Origin: Aphrophora alni | Taxonomy: Eukaryota > Arthropoda > Insecta > Hemiptera > Aphrophoridae | DNA length: 64,000 bases | NCBI GenBank assembly: GCA_963513935.1 | Contig: OY740776.1 | Span: 11,686,724-11,750,723, forward strand | Direction: 5' to 3' | In this document: one piece after another, positions 1 to 11,385 of the stretch | Position numbering within the stretch: position 1 is the first letter of the stretch | How the letters are laid out: every line of letters begins with the position of its first letter | The notes under the pieces: model-generated | What the model was told of the DNA's origin: nothing | The model's database searches: none | Seen by the model: only the letters and a program-made list of their open reading frames with translations | Translations under genes and position numbers: made by a program

Positions 1-2511
1 CTTTATTAACAATGCAATTATTACTTTTATCTGTTTAAAATTGTTTCCTTGGGAACCTTTTTCAAAGTTTTTTTTCCATATACGTAGTTTTATGTGAAGG
101 GTTAAAAAATGGATTAATTCGTTCTGAGGTTCCCTTAGTCCAAATCAGTGCCTTTTAAAAAGGTGTATGTAGAGCGCTTTACAACACAAATTTGGTTTGG
201 GCTTATTTTGAACACATATCGGGTATTTTTTTTTGAAAGTTTATTTGTAGGTAGCTGTCACCTAAGAAAAGATAATTATGTAAAATTATGATTTTGTCAA
301 AATCGGTTTTAACAGTTTTGATAAATTAGATTTATTTAAGAACCCAAACAAAATGTTAAAGTCCCAATAACTCAAAATAGGCCAGGTCGTTAGTTAACAA
401 GAAAACATTAGTCGTCGCGGGATGCTTGGCAGAGATGTGAAACATCAAAATTCATTTTTATGAAAAGTATGTAAAAGAAAAATAGTATTTGAAGGAAATA
501 ATAATGAAAATAAACAAACGTTTAGATTTTTGTAAATAAAACGATTATTATATTTTCCAAAAAAAGAAATATATAATTTTAAATATTGTCAGTAATAGTA
601 ATTGTCTCTGATGATATTAAAGTGACAATTGGTTGATGATAACTGAAATATGCGACGAAAGTGTATCTAATGAATACTCCTTCTATTGTCGTTCCAATAT
701 CTAGCTGTAGATTCTCTTGGGTTGTTATTAATATGCAACTGAAATTCTTCTTTAAGGAATGAAATCAGTGGCATATTTTCATCTTTTACAAAATTCATAT
801 TAAAGATTCTGTTATAAGCAAAATCATAACCTAATAAACACGTAGGTCTAAGTACTTTGGTTATTACAACAACTTCATCTAATTGTTGACCGATAGTTCC
901 TTATAATTATTGAAAATAACATACTAACTAAAATACTTACATATTTTTACACATGTATTCATAAAGAACAAACAAAACTCCACATTAAAATCAAAATATT
1001 TTCAACAATGCATCTTACTCTGCACGCTACTCGTGGCGCAGAGAGGTACTACATTAAACGTTTGACCATCCATAGCGACGCTACGTAAGAGTCGCTCTTA
1101 CTGTCGTACCTCTGCAGTAGATGTTTCACATTAAAAATAAATCGGCCATGGGTTGTTATAAAATACGTCGCTACTGGTATCGTTCAAATGCGAAAAATGA
1201 AAACACGTGCTAAATAGTAATAAAAATAATATTACCGTTCAATCTTTTATTCCAATATATAATTTTTATTATTATTATTTTTTTTTTCAAAATCGGCACC
1301 CACGTTTCATTTGCACCTTTTGATCGGTAACTACTGAACTGACATTTTTGGACATGGTTAATTTTATTTAGTATCGGACACGGGTGATTACGATGTTTTG
1401 TATAACGTTATTGTACGATTTAGTTTTCTTCCTTTAATATTTAAGTCGTGTTTCTAACTGTGAGGATGACCAGCAAGGATAGAATTTCCACTTCAGACTT
1501 TCGCCATTAATTGTAAAATTCTTTGATAGTTAAAATATAAACTTTGCCACTACATTGCGATAAAATGCTCAACAACATTTGAAATACACAGTTTGATAGC
1601 AGGGTTGAAAATGTCATTACAAGGAATAAGCGATTTAAGCTGCACCCTTAAGCAACGTAGGAGATTTCAACGTTTACTTAGTAATTCCTACCCTTAAGGA
1701 AGGGTTAAATTTCTAATAAATATTGACATTCACTAATTCTCTATAATCCCTTGACTTTAATTTAATTCAATCAGACAAAATGGCGTCTAGCATGTCACGG
1801 GTACTATATCTAAATTGCAGAGATTTGTAGACTTGGTTTAATAAAAGTTTACTTTTGTTGATAAAGTTGAGGTCTTTATTATTTTACCTTTTTCAATCTC
1901 CAGTCTTGAAATTACTTGGATCTTTTAACTTAAACACTTTAAAAAATGAAAACAAATTTATATAATAAGATAGTGTTGTATTTAGACATATCTCTATATA
2001 AACGACTTCTTCACTTTTGTTTGTACGAATATGACTCAACAACATCTGTACCAATTTTTATAGAGTTTTCATTACTATGTAGATTTGTTATCTGGTTAGG
2101 TTTTAGTCTATGTTTAATTAAAAATTGTTCACTGGTTCCCAAGTTATAACAATATTTGTCTGCAAATGGTTAGGTGATACAAAAACCAAAATGTTTGGTA
2201 TTATAAATAAACGCTAGATGGAGATGGGTAATTTAACAGATGGATACTGTTGTTTATTAACACAATTATGATTTTAGAAATAAGTATTTTACAAATTTAA
2301 TTCATGTAATACATTTAGTTTGTTTTTTTAATTGCCTCGATTAGCCACTTTTTATGTATATGGCTAAAATGTTCAAGTGATAACAAGAAAATAATCAGTT
2401 GTTTCAAATCAACTCAATACTAACAAAATTATTTGGTGATACTCATGTCTATAAGAGTGATAAGCTTTGGATTAATGTATGGGATGATGGATGATGATTT
2501 TACAATATTTT
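1..2511. other. AT-rich stretch without recognisable gene
   Basis: I see no convincing coding region, RNA gene or transposon end here. Frames are short and rich in Leu, Ile, Phe, Lys and Tyr, as expected of AT-rich non-coding DNA. Around 1020-1130 there is a locally GC-richer patch with short inverted pieces (GCAGAGAGGTAC near 1037 and GTACCTCTGC near 1107), too short to classify. Confidence 0.5.
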
Positions 2512-2795
2512 GAATTTTTTTTTTTTATGTTATGGGCTGTTATAGCCTCCGTCAGAGGCCTCACCGACGTCGACCTAAAGGTCTTTTGCCGCTCCAAGTT
2601 CCATCCTACACCCACTCAGTAATACCTGTCATCCTTATGAAGGAACAGATGCTACCTATAATGTTGTCTCGGATGGTTTCCATCTCCTTCCCCCGAGAGT
2701 ATAGCCTGGCTCGTCCTAACGCCTCACACTCTAAGAGAATGTGTTCTGCGGACTCTTCATCCAAACCACATTTCCTGCAAATATCTGAATAATAG
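2512..2795 (-). pseudogene. 5'-truncated LINE ORF2 C-terminal relic (R1/Jockey-like)
   Basis: Read on the minus strand from about 2795 to the TAG stop at 2606-2608, one frame gives a peptide starting ICRKCG and continuing through AEHILLEC to end ITEWV. The spacing C-x2-C-x8-H-x4-C, followed by an Ala/Gly/Arg-rich helix, is the cysteine/histidine motif at the C terminus of ORF2 in R1/Jockey-type non-LTR retrotransposons. It lies after the RT and RNase H domains, none of which is present here. About 80 bp of 3' UTR follow, then a 12-base A tail (T run at 2515-2526), as expected of target-primed reverse transcription. The piece is more GC-rich than its flanks. It is a dead 5'-truncated copy; the exact clade is not determined. 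Confidence 0.7.
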
Positions 2796-3005
2796 AAGGA
2801 ATCAATTATGGATTAAGAGTCAGTTGATCGGTATGTCCTTTGTTGTTTTTTTAAGGTATATAGAATATGAACACAAGATGGTATTGTTTAAAATAGTTAT
2901 TTTTGATGAATGTTTTAACTGATGCTAGCCACTTACCAGATTGTTGATGTTTATATTTACCAAATGTTTTTGTAGAAACCTAACTGTTGATTATTATAAA
3001 TGTTC
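2796..3005. other. AT-rich spacer
   Basis: Between the LINE relic and the piggyBac-type element I see nothing recognisable. The sequence runs into the TTAA duplication at 3006. Confidence 0.4.
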
Positions 3006-3009
3006 TTAA

Positions 3010-3800
3010 CCCTAGAACACTACTCATTCGTAAAAATTACGACCCGCCCTTTGTAAAATTCGGAGAACTCGTAAACAAAAGACGGACACGCTCTGTCTTT
3101 TTGTTTACCTTCCTGCCATTGTGAATAGAGGCCACTGTCACTTCGGCTAAGCTCAAAGTTGAACCGTTATTACCGTACTCAAGCTCGCGTCGTATATTTT
3201 ACGAAAGAATAGTGTTTGCGAAAGTTTTAACTATTAAGTATTTGAATTTTTTTTTGTAAATTATTGTTTTTATATTGTTAGTTTTTAGTGTTGTAAATAG
3301 TTTATTGTGTAAATAGTGATTTTTGAGTTCAAAGTGTTTGATTGAGCTACTAAGTGTATATTAATCACTGCAAGGAATGTGATTCTCAGTGAAGACAGGA
3401 CTCTAATTTTTGCATTTTTGGCATTCTACCTAATGAACTTTTTGTAAATCATTTTTCTCTTTTTATATAAATTAAACACTTATAAATGATGTATTTTATG
3501 AATATCCGATTAATTTTTCCAATAAAATAATATTTATATTTTTATCGAATTTTTTCCAGATTAATTTTTTTTTAAACCTACTAGTAGTGGTGGTAAATGA
3601 CATTTTTTTACAGTTAAAATATGTATGAGTTCATTGTTAAAATATTTTTTAATACACTTAAAAACAATAAAGTATTTAATATAAAAAATAGTCAACACTA
3701 AAGTAAAGTTTAAAAAAACATAAAAATAAAAACAGAATGTATTAAAATTTACTAATGAATAGTGATCACGTAACAATGAACTAAGAGCAGTAATCTAGGG
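3010..3800. mobile_element. piggyBac-type non-autonomous element (791 bp, TTAA TSD)
   Basis: The element is bounded by TTAA at 3006-3009 and 3801-3804. It begins CCCTAGAACACTACTC and its other end, read inward, begins CCCTAGATTACTGCTC, giving a 16-bp terminal inverted repeat with three mismatches. TTAA duplication plus CCCTAGA ends is the signature of the piggyBac superfamily. A subterminal hairpin lies at about 3071-3108 (GTAAACAAAAGAC pairing with GTCTTTTTGTTTAC). The interior is AT-rich, with no transposase frame or DDD catalytic region, so it is an internally deleted or MITE-like copy that would need a transposase in trans. An AATAAA-containing tract near 3520 may be a remnant of the parent's 3' region. 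Confidence 0.8.
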
Positions 3801-3804
3801 TTAA

Positions 3805-4509
3805 ATGTCTTTTATCAGAGATAGTAAACTTATGTTTCCTTTTGAATTATTTTATATATTATTAATTATATTCAGACTCCTTGTTTATGTATAGTTTAAT
3901 GTTCTCTCCAATAATCATTCTCACCTTCTTTTTCTTCCCTTGCCTGTAGAAACCTCTTTTCTTATTTCTTTTATTTCACTTCCTTTTGATATTATAATTA
4001 TATATTTGCACTGCACTTTATTAACACATATATGCACTGGGTATTTTTAAATTGTATGGCTTACAATTCTGGTGGTTATATATAGTTAGGTTTGATGAAT
4101 GAAATGGGGCATGAATTAAAATAGGAATTTTGGTATTCATGACTAATTTGGTAGTTGTCGGAGTCTTGAGGTGGTAACCTGGAGGTTATAGTTTATTTAC
4201 AACCTGCATTGTGGTATCATTATATATATATTTTAAATAATTAATTGTAAAATCTTCAGTGATAAATATTGTATACGATTTCAATATAAATTGGAAGTGG
4301 ACGTATTTGTTTTTGTAATGCAATTGTAGTTCCGAGTAATAACCATTTTTGTTGTTGAAAAGTGGGAATCCAACAAAAACGTTCACGCATTTTCGTAATC
4401 TTTTCAATGCCAACATATTGTATTGCCAGTAACAAAATTGGTATGTTAATTGCAATTCTTAAACGCGTTGAGCAATTCACGAGTTATAACCATTTTTCTT
4501 TACTAACGA
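3805..4509. other. AT-rich stretch; one dispersed fragment
   Basis: No gene is seen. A fragment at about 4083-4125 (reading AGGTTTGATGAATGAAATGG) recurs with substitutions at about 49194-49230, so it belongs to an unclassified dispersed repeat. Confidence 0.4.
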
Positions 4510-4621
4510 TTAGGTTAGGTTAGGTTAGGTTAGGTTAGGTTAGGTTAGGTTACGTTAGGTTAGGTTAGGTTAGGTTAGGTTAGGTTAGGTTAGGTTAGGT
4601 TAGGTTAGGTTAGGTTAGGTT
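4510..4621 (+). repeat. (TTAGG)n telomere-type array, ~22 units
   Basis: This is a pentanucleotide TTAGG array with a single TACGT variant near 4551. TTAGG is the ancestral arthropod telomere repeat. The array has unique DNA on both sides, so it is interstitial and not a chromosome end. Confidence 0.95.
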
Positions 4622-5196
4622 GTCTACGACCTTCCCTATATTTTAGAAATTTCAGCAGCAACACATATTTTATGTAGGTTGGAGCAAAATTATAACGTTA
4701 TTTAGATTTATTAAAATCTTTTGAGGTTAGAAAGTTAAAAGTTGTTTTAATTTAAAAGCCGTAGTAATTTAGTTTGAATGATGTGGCTCGCGTCATATCG
4801 AGGTAGATGGCCTTGAAATATTTAACCTACATCTTGATTTGTAGGTGAATAAAGTTAGAGTCTTAAAGAAAAGAACATTTCAATAAAGACCCCCCCCCCC
4901 TCTTACTTCTCTTACACTATTTTAACGTCATTGTCGTATAGAAACTAGGGAGAGATGAAAGACTAGACGAAAAAAGTGTAAATTCAGGTAGGATACCTCG
5001 GGATTTGATTTACACAGATAAAAGAAATAATTGCATTGTTTAAAAAAAAAACTGATTATTTATAACTTATAAAATTTATCAAGATAATGTAAATATTGTT
5101 TTATATTTTTGAATCACTAGTGGCTTTGGGATTAGTTATTTGAGGCTTGACTGGTTTTATTTCCTTGTTAAAGAAGGAAAACCTAGCGATCATCAT
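4622..5196. other. Spacer between convergent telomere-type arrays
   Basis: No gene or known repeat is seen. A poly-C tract lies at 4890-4900. The spacer is flanked by TTAGG on the left and CCTAA on the right. Confidence 0.4.
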
Positions 5197-5425
5197 AACC
5201 TAATCTAACCTAACCTAACCTAAGCTAACCTAACCTAACCTAACCTATCCTAACCTAATCTAACCTAAGCTAACCTAACATAATCTAACCTAACCATACC
5301 TAACCTAACCTAACCTAACCTAACCTAACCTAACCTAACCTAACCTAACCTAACCTAACATAATCTAACCTAACCTAACCTAACCTAACCTAACCTAACC
5401 TAACCTAACCTAACCTAACCTAAGC
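5197..5425 (-). repeat. (CCTAA)n telomere-type array, degenerate
   Basis: About 45 CCTAA units in the opposite orientation to the array at 4510. Scattered variants (TAAGC, ATAATC, CATACC) indicate an older array than the perfect one at 8124. Confidence 0.92.
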
Positions 5426-5494
5426 TTATACAAAAAGTAAGAAAAGGAGATAAAATAAAGATCCCGATCACTCGAATATATGCTAATGGAGTTG

Positions 5495-5630
5495 GTGTTG
5501 AAAGATAATAAGAGTTGGTCAAGAGAGACCAGGTAGGAAAGATGGAGGTAAAGGATTTAATCCAACACGAAAATATGAGTAGATCCAGCTAGGCTCCATC
5601 GGGATGTCAATGCCCGTACTCACTATAGTA
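5495..5630 (-). repeat. Repeat A copy 1 (SINE-like dispersed repeat)
   Basis: On the minus strand it reads GTGAGTACGGGCATTGAC, then GAGCCTAGCTGGATCTAC, then CTCTCTTGACCAACTCTT. These are the three conserved blocks of repeat A. About a dozen copies occur in this window. No terminal repeats are seen, and it may be a SINE or the 3' end of a longer element. Confidence 0.65.
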
Positions 5631-5756
5631 TAATATGGACAAGTTGGTCTCGCAGAAAGTGCAATTGTTACTGGAAAATCAAAAAGTAAACTATAGCATA
5701 AATTAGTCACATGTTCATGTTAACCAATTAGAATAAAGAATTCTTTAAATAATTAA

Positions 5757-6135
5757 CTAAGGAAAGATTAATGATGTACAGGAAGTACTTTAAGAGAATT
5801 ATTCCTTATAAAATCTATTAGGAAATAAATCAAATCCTAGATTCTTCTTTCTAAGAACAAAAGATATTGCACAATATAAGGGATGCAGCAGCTAATGGGG
5901 AAGAGCTATCGACTGTTGGATTTTTATAGCAGTGGCTTAGTCATCCCTTGCTTCTATTCCACCCTTCTTGTTTGTTATATAGTCTTAGGGTGTAAGTACA
6001 AAAACTCAAGAGAACTTTCTGATATTGTAGCAAGGAAGAAAGTGAGTGAATAGAAGTATTAGCTTTCGTATTGGGAACGATCTAAACGAAAACAACCATA
6101 ATCACCTCTCATTCAAGTGCAGCAATGAAATCACC
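5757..6135 (+). repeat. Repeat I copy 1
   Basis: It aligns with 6903-7320 over nearly its whole length and shares blocks such as GATTCTTC...CTAAGA, CAATATAAGGGATGCAG and CTTGCTTCTATTCCACCCTT with the copies at 10020 and 13925. No coding frame is conserved. The family is unclassified. Confidence 0.7.
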
Positions 6136-6902
6136 AATCACTGTTTATCACCAGTAGTCCAACTTATCACCAAAAAGGTCAATGGTGCATTGAAAATGTC
6201 ACTAGGATTCAATATTGTAAGATTTACATCGCAGACAATCTTTCCGAAAAAAGTATCAAATTTCTAAAAACAGGTCTCACACAACGTCCAAATGTTGCTG
6301 AAAAATAAGAAAGAAAGAAAGAAACTTTATTTCTCCAATGAAATGTCAACATAAGTACAATACAATATGCAATAATACCTGCAATAATATTAACAATATA
6401 TTGATACAGAAACATAAGCAAATTGTATTAGAGTCTTGGATTACTTATCGCGATGCTCGGGCTTGACCTGATAATTCCACACATTACAAGAAAGTAAAAC
6501 ACTACTCACTACATACAATCTACAATAATATTCATTATTTCCTATATTTTTAACCTACACATACACATCCATATGGTACACACTCATACACATATTTCCT
6601 GATAGATTAATTGTTACAAAATATTTAAGAGAAATAAAGAAAAACCTCAAAGGCATCGCCTGTTTGGAGGTATGTTTATTATACATTCTTGAATAAAAAC
6701 GGCTTTTCAAAACAGTACAAAATTAATTAAAACAAAAAAAAGGGATTTATATAATTTTAATATACTCTTATATATGTAAATGTAAAGAGTAAAAGAGTAA
6801 AAATAGCATAAAATCATGAATATTGCTGAAATATAAATCTAGAGTCGTCACAACTAATTTAGTCATGTGACTTTGTTAAGCAATTAAATATAAATAAATT
6901 TA
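6136..6902. other. AT-rich DNA between repeat I copies
   Basis: A (GAAA)n-like patch lies at 6305-6325 and is followed by CA/TA-rich sequence similar in style to 61540-61730. No gene is supported. Confidence 0.4.
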
Positions 6903-7320
6903 AAAATCTAGAACTAAGAAAAGATTAATGGTATACAGGAAGTACTTTAACTTCCTGCTTTAAGGAAGTAAATCAAAGAGAATTATTCCTTATATAATCT
7001 ATTACGAAATAAACCAAAACCCAGATTCTTCCTTCTAAGAGAAATGTAATGATATTGCAGCTAATGACCAAGAGCGATTGACTATTGGTTTTTTATAGCC
7101 GCATCTTAGTCGTCCCTTGCTTCTATTCCACCCTTCTTGTTTGTTATAGTTGTAGGGTGAAAGCACAAAACTCCAAGTTACTTGATTCAACAACAGAACT
7201 TTCTGATGATGTATCAAGTAAGTCAGGGAATAGAAGTATTAACAGACTATCAAACTGGAAACCATTTTATAACGAAAATAACCATATTTACCCCTCATTT
7301 AAGTGCAGCAATGAAAGCAG
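6903..7320 (+). repeat. Repeat I copy 2
   Basis: It matches copy 1, starting at AAGATTAATGGTATACAGG and running to GTGCAGCAATGAAAGCAG, about 1.15 kb downstream in the same orientation. It carries a local duplication (ACTTTAACTTCCTGCTTTAA) absent from copy 1. Confidence 0.7.
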
Positions 7321-7489
7321 CAGTAGTAAAAAAAAGAAGTTATAATAAGAGATTAATAATCCAAATCTCTGAGCAAAATTCAGTTGAACAAATATTACGG
7401 TTTCAGGAACAATGAGAGAAAACAAACATTAACATTATCAGCCATCATTAAAAATGTGATTTTAAAATACTATTTAGTCTGAGAGTTTG

Positions 7490-7660
7490 ATTATGGCACA
7501 AGCGTAGCAAATTTGGTCGTATTTATGTAATTTTTTATTAAAAACAGTTTTCACTTTTCGATCGACAACTACCTAACCTTTTGTGATGATTAGTTTTTGT
7601 TTTTTTTTGGAGTTGTGTGAGTGAGAAAGTTTGTGCAATGTTTTTGCTTCGATAATTGAA
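7490..7660 (+). repeat. Repeat J copy (dispersed fragment)
   Basis: The blocks TCGACAACTACCTAACC, GTGATGATTAGTTTTTG and GTGAGTGAGAAAGTTTGTGC recur at about 38195-38290 and 57415-57515, and inverted at about 12345-12405. I find no clear element ends. Confidence 0.5.
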
Positions 7661-7977
7661 TTTACACCCATTCTGTTTCTACGATAATTAATGACAGTTA
7701 TTATAAAGCGTTGTTAAAAATAATTTATTTAAAACATTTGCTACCATGGAAACAAATAATTGCATTGTTGATGGAGGAGTAAAAAGTAACAATTAGTCAA
7801 GACAGTCTTTGAAGTGATAACATTAGATAGAACTAAAAGTAAATATCGTATAATAGTTTATACGCGGGCGTTATTTAACGCGAATTTCAATTAGCATTTG
7901 TTGATCACTGATCTTAATTTTATCAATCATATCAGCCTTAAGAGTACAGCGTGGATCTTTTATAGCATAGCATTGGG
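7661..7977. other. Unclassified AT-rich sequence
   Basis: It includes a CCATGGAAACAAATAATTG block (7745-7765) also seen near the 3' part of repeat I (about 10720), suggesting an old fragment of that family. No gene is seen. Confidence 0.35.
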
Positions 7978-8060
7978 TTTTTCCTATCACGTCTCTCTTG
8001 ACCAACTTTTGTTCTTTTCCAAACCTGACGCTATTACAATATTCGAGGATTAAGAGGGTT
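7978..8060 (+). repeat. Repeat A copy 2 (3' half only)
   Basis: It carries GTCTCTCTTGACCAAC, TTGTTCTTTTCC and CCTGACGCTATTA, the central blocks of repeat A. The 5' block with GTGAGTACGGG is absent. Confidence 0.6.
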
Positions 8061-8123
8061 TACTTTGTGTTTATTTCTTGTGCTTTACTTATTCAATATA
8101 GAGGCCAAAAATTTGAATTAGTG

Positions 8124-8332
8124 TTAGGTTAGGTTAGGTTAGGTTAGGTTAGGTTAGGTTAGGTTAGGTTAGGTTAGGTTAGGTTAGGTTAGGTTAGGTT
8201 AGGTTAGGTTAGGTTAGGTTAGGTTAGGTTAGGTTAGGTTAGGTTAGGTTAGGTTAGGTTAGGTTAGGTTAGGTTAGGTTAGGTTAGGTTAGGTTAGGTT
8301 AGGTTAGGTTAGGTTAGGTTAGGTTAGGTTAG
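8124..8332 (+). repeat. (TTAGG)n telomere-type array, ~42 perfect units
   Basis: There are 209 bases of uninterrupted TTAGG. Its perfection implies recent expansion or capture, in contrast to the degenerate array at 5197. Both flanks are non-telomeric. Confidence 0.97.
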
Positions 8333-8339
8333 ACTTTTT

Positions 8340-8520
8340 TTAGAGTGTTTTCATGTTTCATGGTATCAGGAAACCTCAAAAGTGATTTTCGAAATGTCGT
8401 ATATAAGTCGTCGCGACGTTATCGTCTGTACGTGTAATAGCAACAACAATAAAAATAAGAATACGAAATTTGGTGTAAGGAACTATAGGATGTTCGTGTA
8501 GAACCCTATTGAAAACAACA
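8340..8520 (+). repeat. Repeat C copy 1 (fragment)
   Basis: It shares the order of blocks found at 20740-20880 and 58040-58180: a short CAGGAAA block, a CGTCTGTACGT-like block, then GAAATTTGGT about 40 bases on. It is diverged and truncated. Confidence 0.5.
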
Positions 8521-8879
8521 ATGCATAACAGAATAGGTATTTTTAAAAGTATTCAATGGAGGAACTGTCTTTTTTTTAAAATTTGGTTCTAATAATCAAC
8601 AATCAAATCTAATAACAAAAGAATAAAATGATCAGAATTTGAACTACCTAAGAACTGTTTAGTATGACATGCTTACAAATAAAATAATGTACTTCATTTG
8701 ATGAGTGACAAGAAATTAACAGCCAAGACCTATTTTAATTTCAAGAGTTTTTAAATTGAATAATCTACAAAAAGTTAAATTTTCCAAACAATAGTGAACC
8801 TATACATCGATTAATTATTTAAAATTTCAAAAGGACATCCATATTAATTGTATTCATCACACAATTACCACATGTCAAA
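8521..8879. other. AT-rich stretch, nothing recognised
   Basis: No open frame of note, no repeat family from this window and no transposon end. Confidence 0.4.
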
Positions 8880-9345
8880 ATTTTGTGCCGCATCACACGC
8901 ATCATAAGTTGCATACCTTTGAATAGCAGGCGTTCTGTCGTTTCGATTTCTAAGTCCAATCTGATAGCAACAAGCGGACTCATAGTGTGTTAGCTCTCAG
9001 CGAATCGAGTGTTTAATTTGTGGCCCAAACTCACGAAAATTAGCGGCTATGAGTTTTTTTGGAGATGGGACGGACGACCCCTTGGCAGTTTGAGCCCCTC
9101 GCGCTCCATTAATAAATTAGCGCGGTAAATTAAACCAAAATGGTCTAATAGGCTTTCGTTGTTGTAGAACCTTAGTGCTCAGCTTTATTTTCACGTAAGT
9201 CAAATTTAGTAGTATTATTTAAAAATGAATGATAGAACTCGTCAGGTGTGACAATTAAAGTCATGTGAGCGAAATCTTGCAGGTCGGGGAGGGGAGTAGA
9301 ATCCAGAGGACAACGGTCCGGGCCCTCGCCCGAATTATTGTGACT
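8880..9345. other. Locally GC-richer single-copy island
   Basis: This segment matches no other part of the window and is clearly richer in G+C and CpG than its flanks. It contains a consensus splice-donor-like CACGTAAGT at about 9192-9200 and a TTGCAGGTC acceptor-like site at about 9278. It could hold a non-coding first exon or promoter, but no protein frame supports this. Confidence 0.25.
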
Positions 9346-9348
9346 CGC

Positions 9349-9405
9349 CCTAACCTAACCTAACCTAACCTAACCTAACCTAACCTAACCTAACCTAACC
9401 TAACC
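9349..9405 (-). repeat. (CCTAA)n telomere-type array, ~11 units
   Basis: A short, nearly perfect CCTAA array that faces the TTAGG array ending at 8332 across about 1 kb. Confidence 0.93.
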
Positions 9406-10019
9406 CAAAGTTGACACCACGAGTGTGTCACAAATTAATCATTCGTTTAGTTTAATTATGTTAATTTTTTTCGTTGCAAGATTCTTTCAATTTGTTCTCA
9501 GTAGTGTTGAATTGGACAAAATCAAAAGAACATATATTTAAAATATGATAAAGTAACTATTTGTTTAACAATTACAAGAGGAAAAGAAAGAGCTAATCAA
9601 ATAGAATTGTTCTAAAATTGTAATTGTTTAATATTATTAATAAATACAAATATGATTATACGATGCAAATTTCCTTGTTTCATCAATATTAGTTATCCAT
9701 TTGCTTAGACTCATGTGCGTCATCGCCGGGGGGGGGAGGACGCGTCCCCCCCAATATTTGAGATGTAAACATATTTTTGCTAAAAACGAATGATTTACTT
9801 AAAACCTTAAAAGGTAAACATCGGGCTTTGTCTTTACTAGGGTTTTTAACATTACATTTCTGTTACAAACGCATAAATAAATGCATAAAAACGATGTTTT
9901 GAGAAGTTTAATTTTTAAAAATTTCCATACCCCCAAACCCCCGGCATATGTCTTCCCCAATAATGAACTGGTGATGACGCCCATGCTTAGACTTTACTAT
10001 CTGTGTAATGCGGTATATT
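9406..10019. other. AT-rich stretch with a G/C-tract palindrome
   Basis: At 9728-9752 a run of G is followed by AGGACGCGTCC and a run of C, forming a strong short palindrome centred on ACGCGT. A weak inverted pairing exists between GCTTAGACTC (9702-9711) with GCGTCATC (9718-9725) and the GTGATGACGCCCATGCTTAGAC region near 9971-9992. Otherwise nothing is seen. Confidence 0.4.
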
Positions 10020-11045
10020 TGAAACTGATTGGTTTTATACAAGTAAGCGAGATTGAGAGAAGGCTCCTTGAATAACAGCAACAGTTAGTTGTATTGTTTT
10101 TGTAGGAAATATGGAGAGTTTTAACTTGATACAGAAAATATGATACAGGGGAAGTTATGAACTGTGAATCAAAGCGAGTTCTTCTTTACAAAACCAATTA
10201 CGAAATAAATCAAAGCTTAGATTCTTCCTACTAAGAGCAAAGGGATGATATTGTACAATATAAGGGATGCAGCTAATGGCCAAGGGCGATTGACTATTGG
10301 ATTTGTATATCCGTCTTCCCTTGCTTCTTATTCCACACTTCCTGTTTGTTATAAAGTTAGGGGTGGAAGTATATAAGCTTTATCAACTCCAACTTATGTG
10401 ATATGCGACGCAGCGTTCTCTTAATGTCGCGAGGAGGAAAGCCAGCTTTGATGAGTTCTAAAAAAGTCCCGGATTTATTGGTGCGGCTTTGAACTCTTTG
10501 TTTTAATTGAAGTTTAACGTACGGTGGAAAAATAATGCACAAACTTTCTTACATCAAATGTTAATTAAACAAGTCTATCGGCAAGCAATACAGTTCAGCG
10601 AGATGAAATATCACCATGGATGCCGTCATAGAATATAAAATATCTCGAATTTTTTCATTAATTATTTCGATCAAGGTTAAATGTTGAGGTAGAAAATTAA
10701 CTATTTAAAAAAATGTGTTTCCATGGAATCAATTTTAAACAGTTAATAGAAATAAATCAATTAATTGTTGATAAATCAATTGAAACTATCTAAAACTTAA
10801 AATGAGATATTGTCTAATATTGTTTACTATTTGTGAACCATTAACCTAAACTAACCTTTAACTTTATTTTAATATACAATGTGATAGATGTAAATGCACC
10901 TACTGTTTTACTTACAAATTTTAAAGACAATTCCCCTTAATTTTTTATGTTGTCTTATTTGGGGCGAGGGGGGAGATTAAAATGTTGATAGCCTACCATC
11001 AGTCAATTTTCTAATTTGGCGATCGACTTTAAATTTTCTTTTAGA
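10020..11045 (+). repeat. Repeat I copy 3 (~1 kb)
   Basis: One of the two longest copies. In order it has GGTTTTATACAAGTAAGC, the TACAATATAAGGGATGCAG block, TGTTTGTTATAAAGTTAG, GAAAGCCAGCTTTGATGAG, TTAACGTACGGTG, AAACTTTCTTACATCAAATG, GTTTCCATGGAATC and a G-rich GGGGCGAGGGGGGAG tail. Copy 5 at 13925 has the same order. The short frames inside it are not conserved between copies. Confidence 0.75.
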
Positions 11046-11054
11046 AGTCCCTAT

Positions 11055-11385
11055 TTTTTAGGAAGAAAGCCAGCATTGACGAATTATGAAATAAAAAGCC
11101 AGGATTTATGGCTTAGGACTCATTAAAAAAAAATTCCGATTAGTTTTGACAAATTTACTTTGCAAAAGTATTGCATAAACTTTCTTAATAAATATTAAGT
11201 AAACCTAACGTTTTTATCACCTTCTCCCTAAACACCTCTAAACAAAATTAAATATCACTATGTATGCAGTCATAGAAAACAGAATATTTCTAATTTGCCA
11301 CTAACTATTTCGGTTAAAAAATATGTTTCCATGGAAATAACTTTAAACAGATAATATAAATAGTTGTATTGTTGTTAAAGAAATA
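11055..11385 (+). repeat. Repeat I copy 4 (internal fragment)
   Basis: It starts at GGAAGAAAGCCAGCATTGAC and runs through GCATAAACTTTCTTA and GTTTCCATGGAAATAAC. It corresponds to the central part of copy 3, and lies directly behind it in tandem orientation. Confidence 0.65.

Noticed and set aside
8124..8332. True chromosome end or telomere
   Set aside because: Non-telomeric DNA continues for tens of kilobases on both sides, so the arrays are interstitial.
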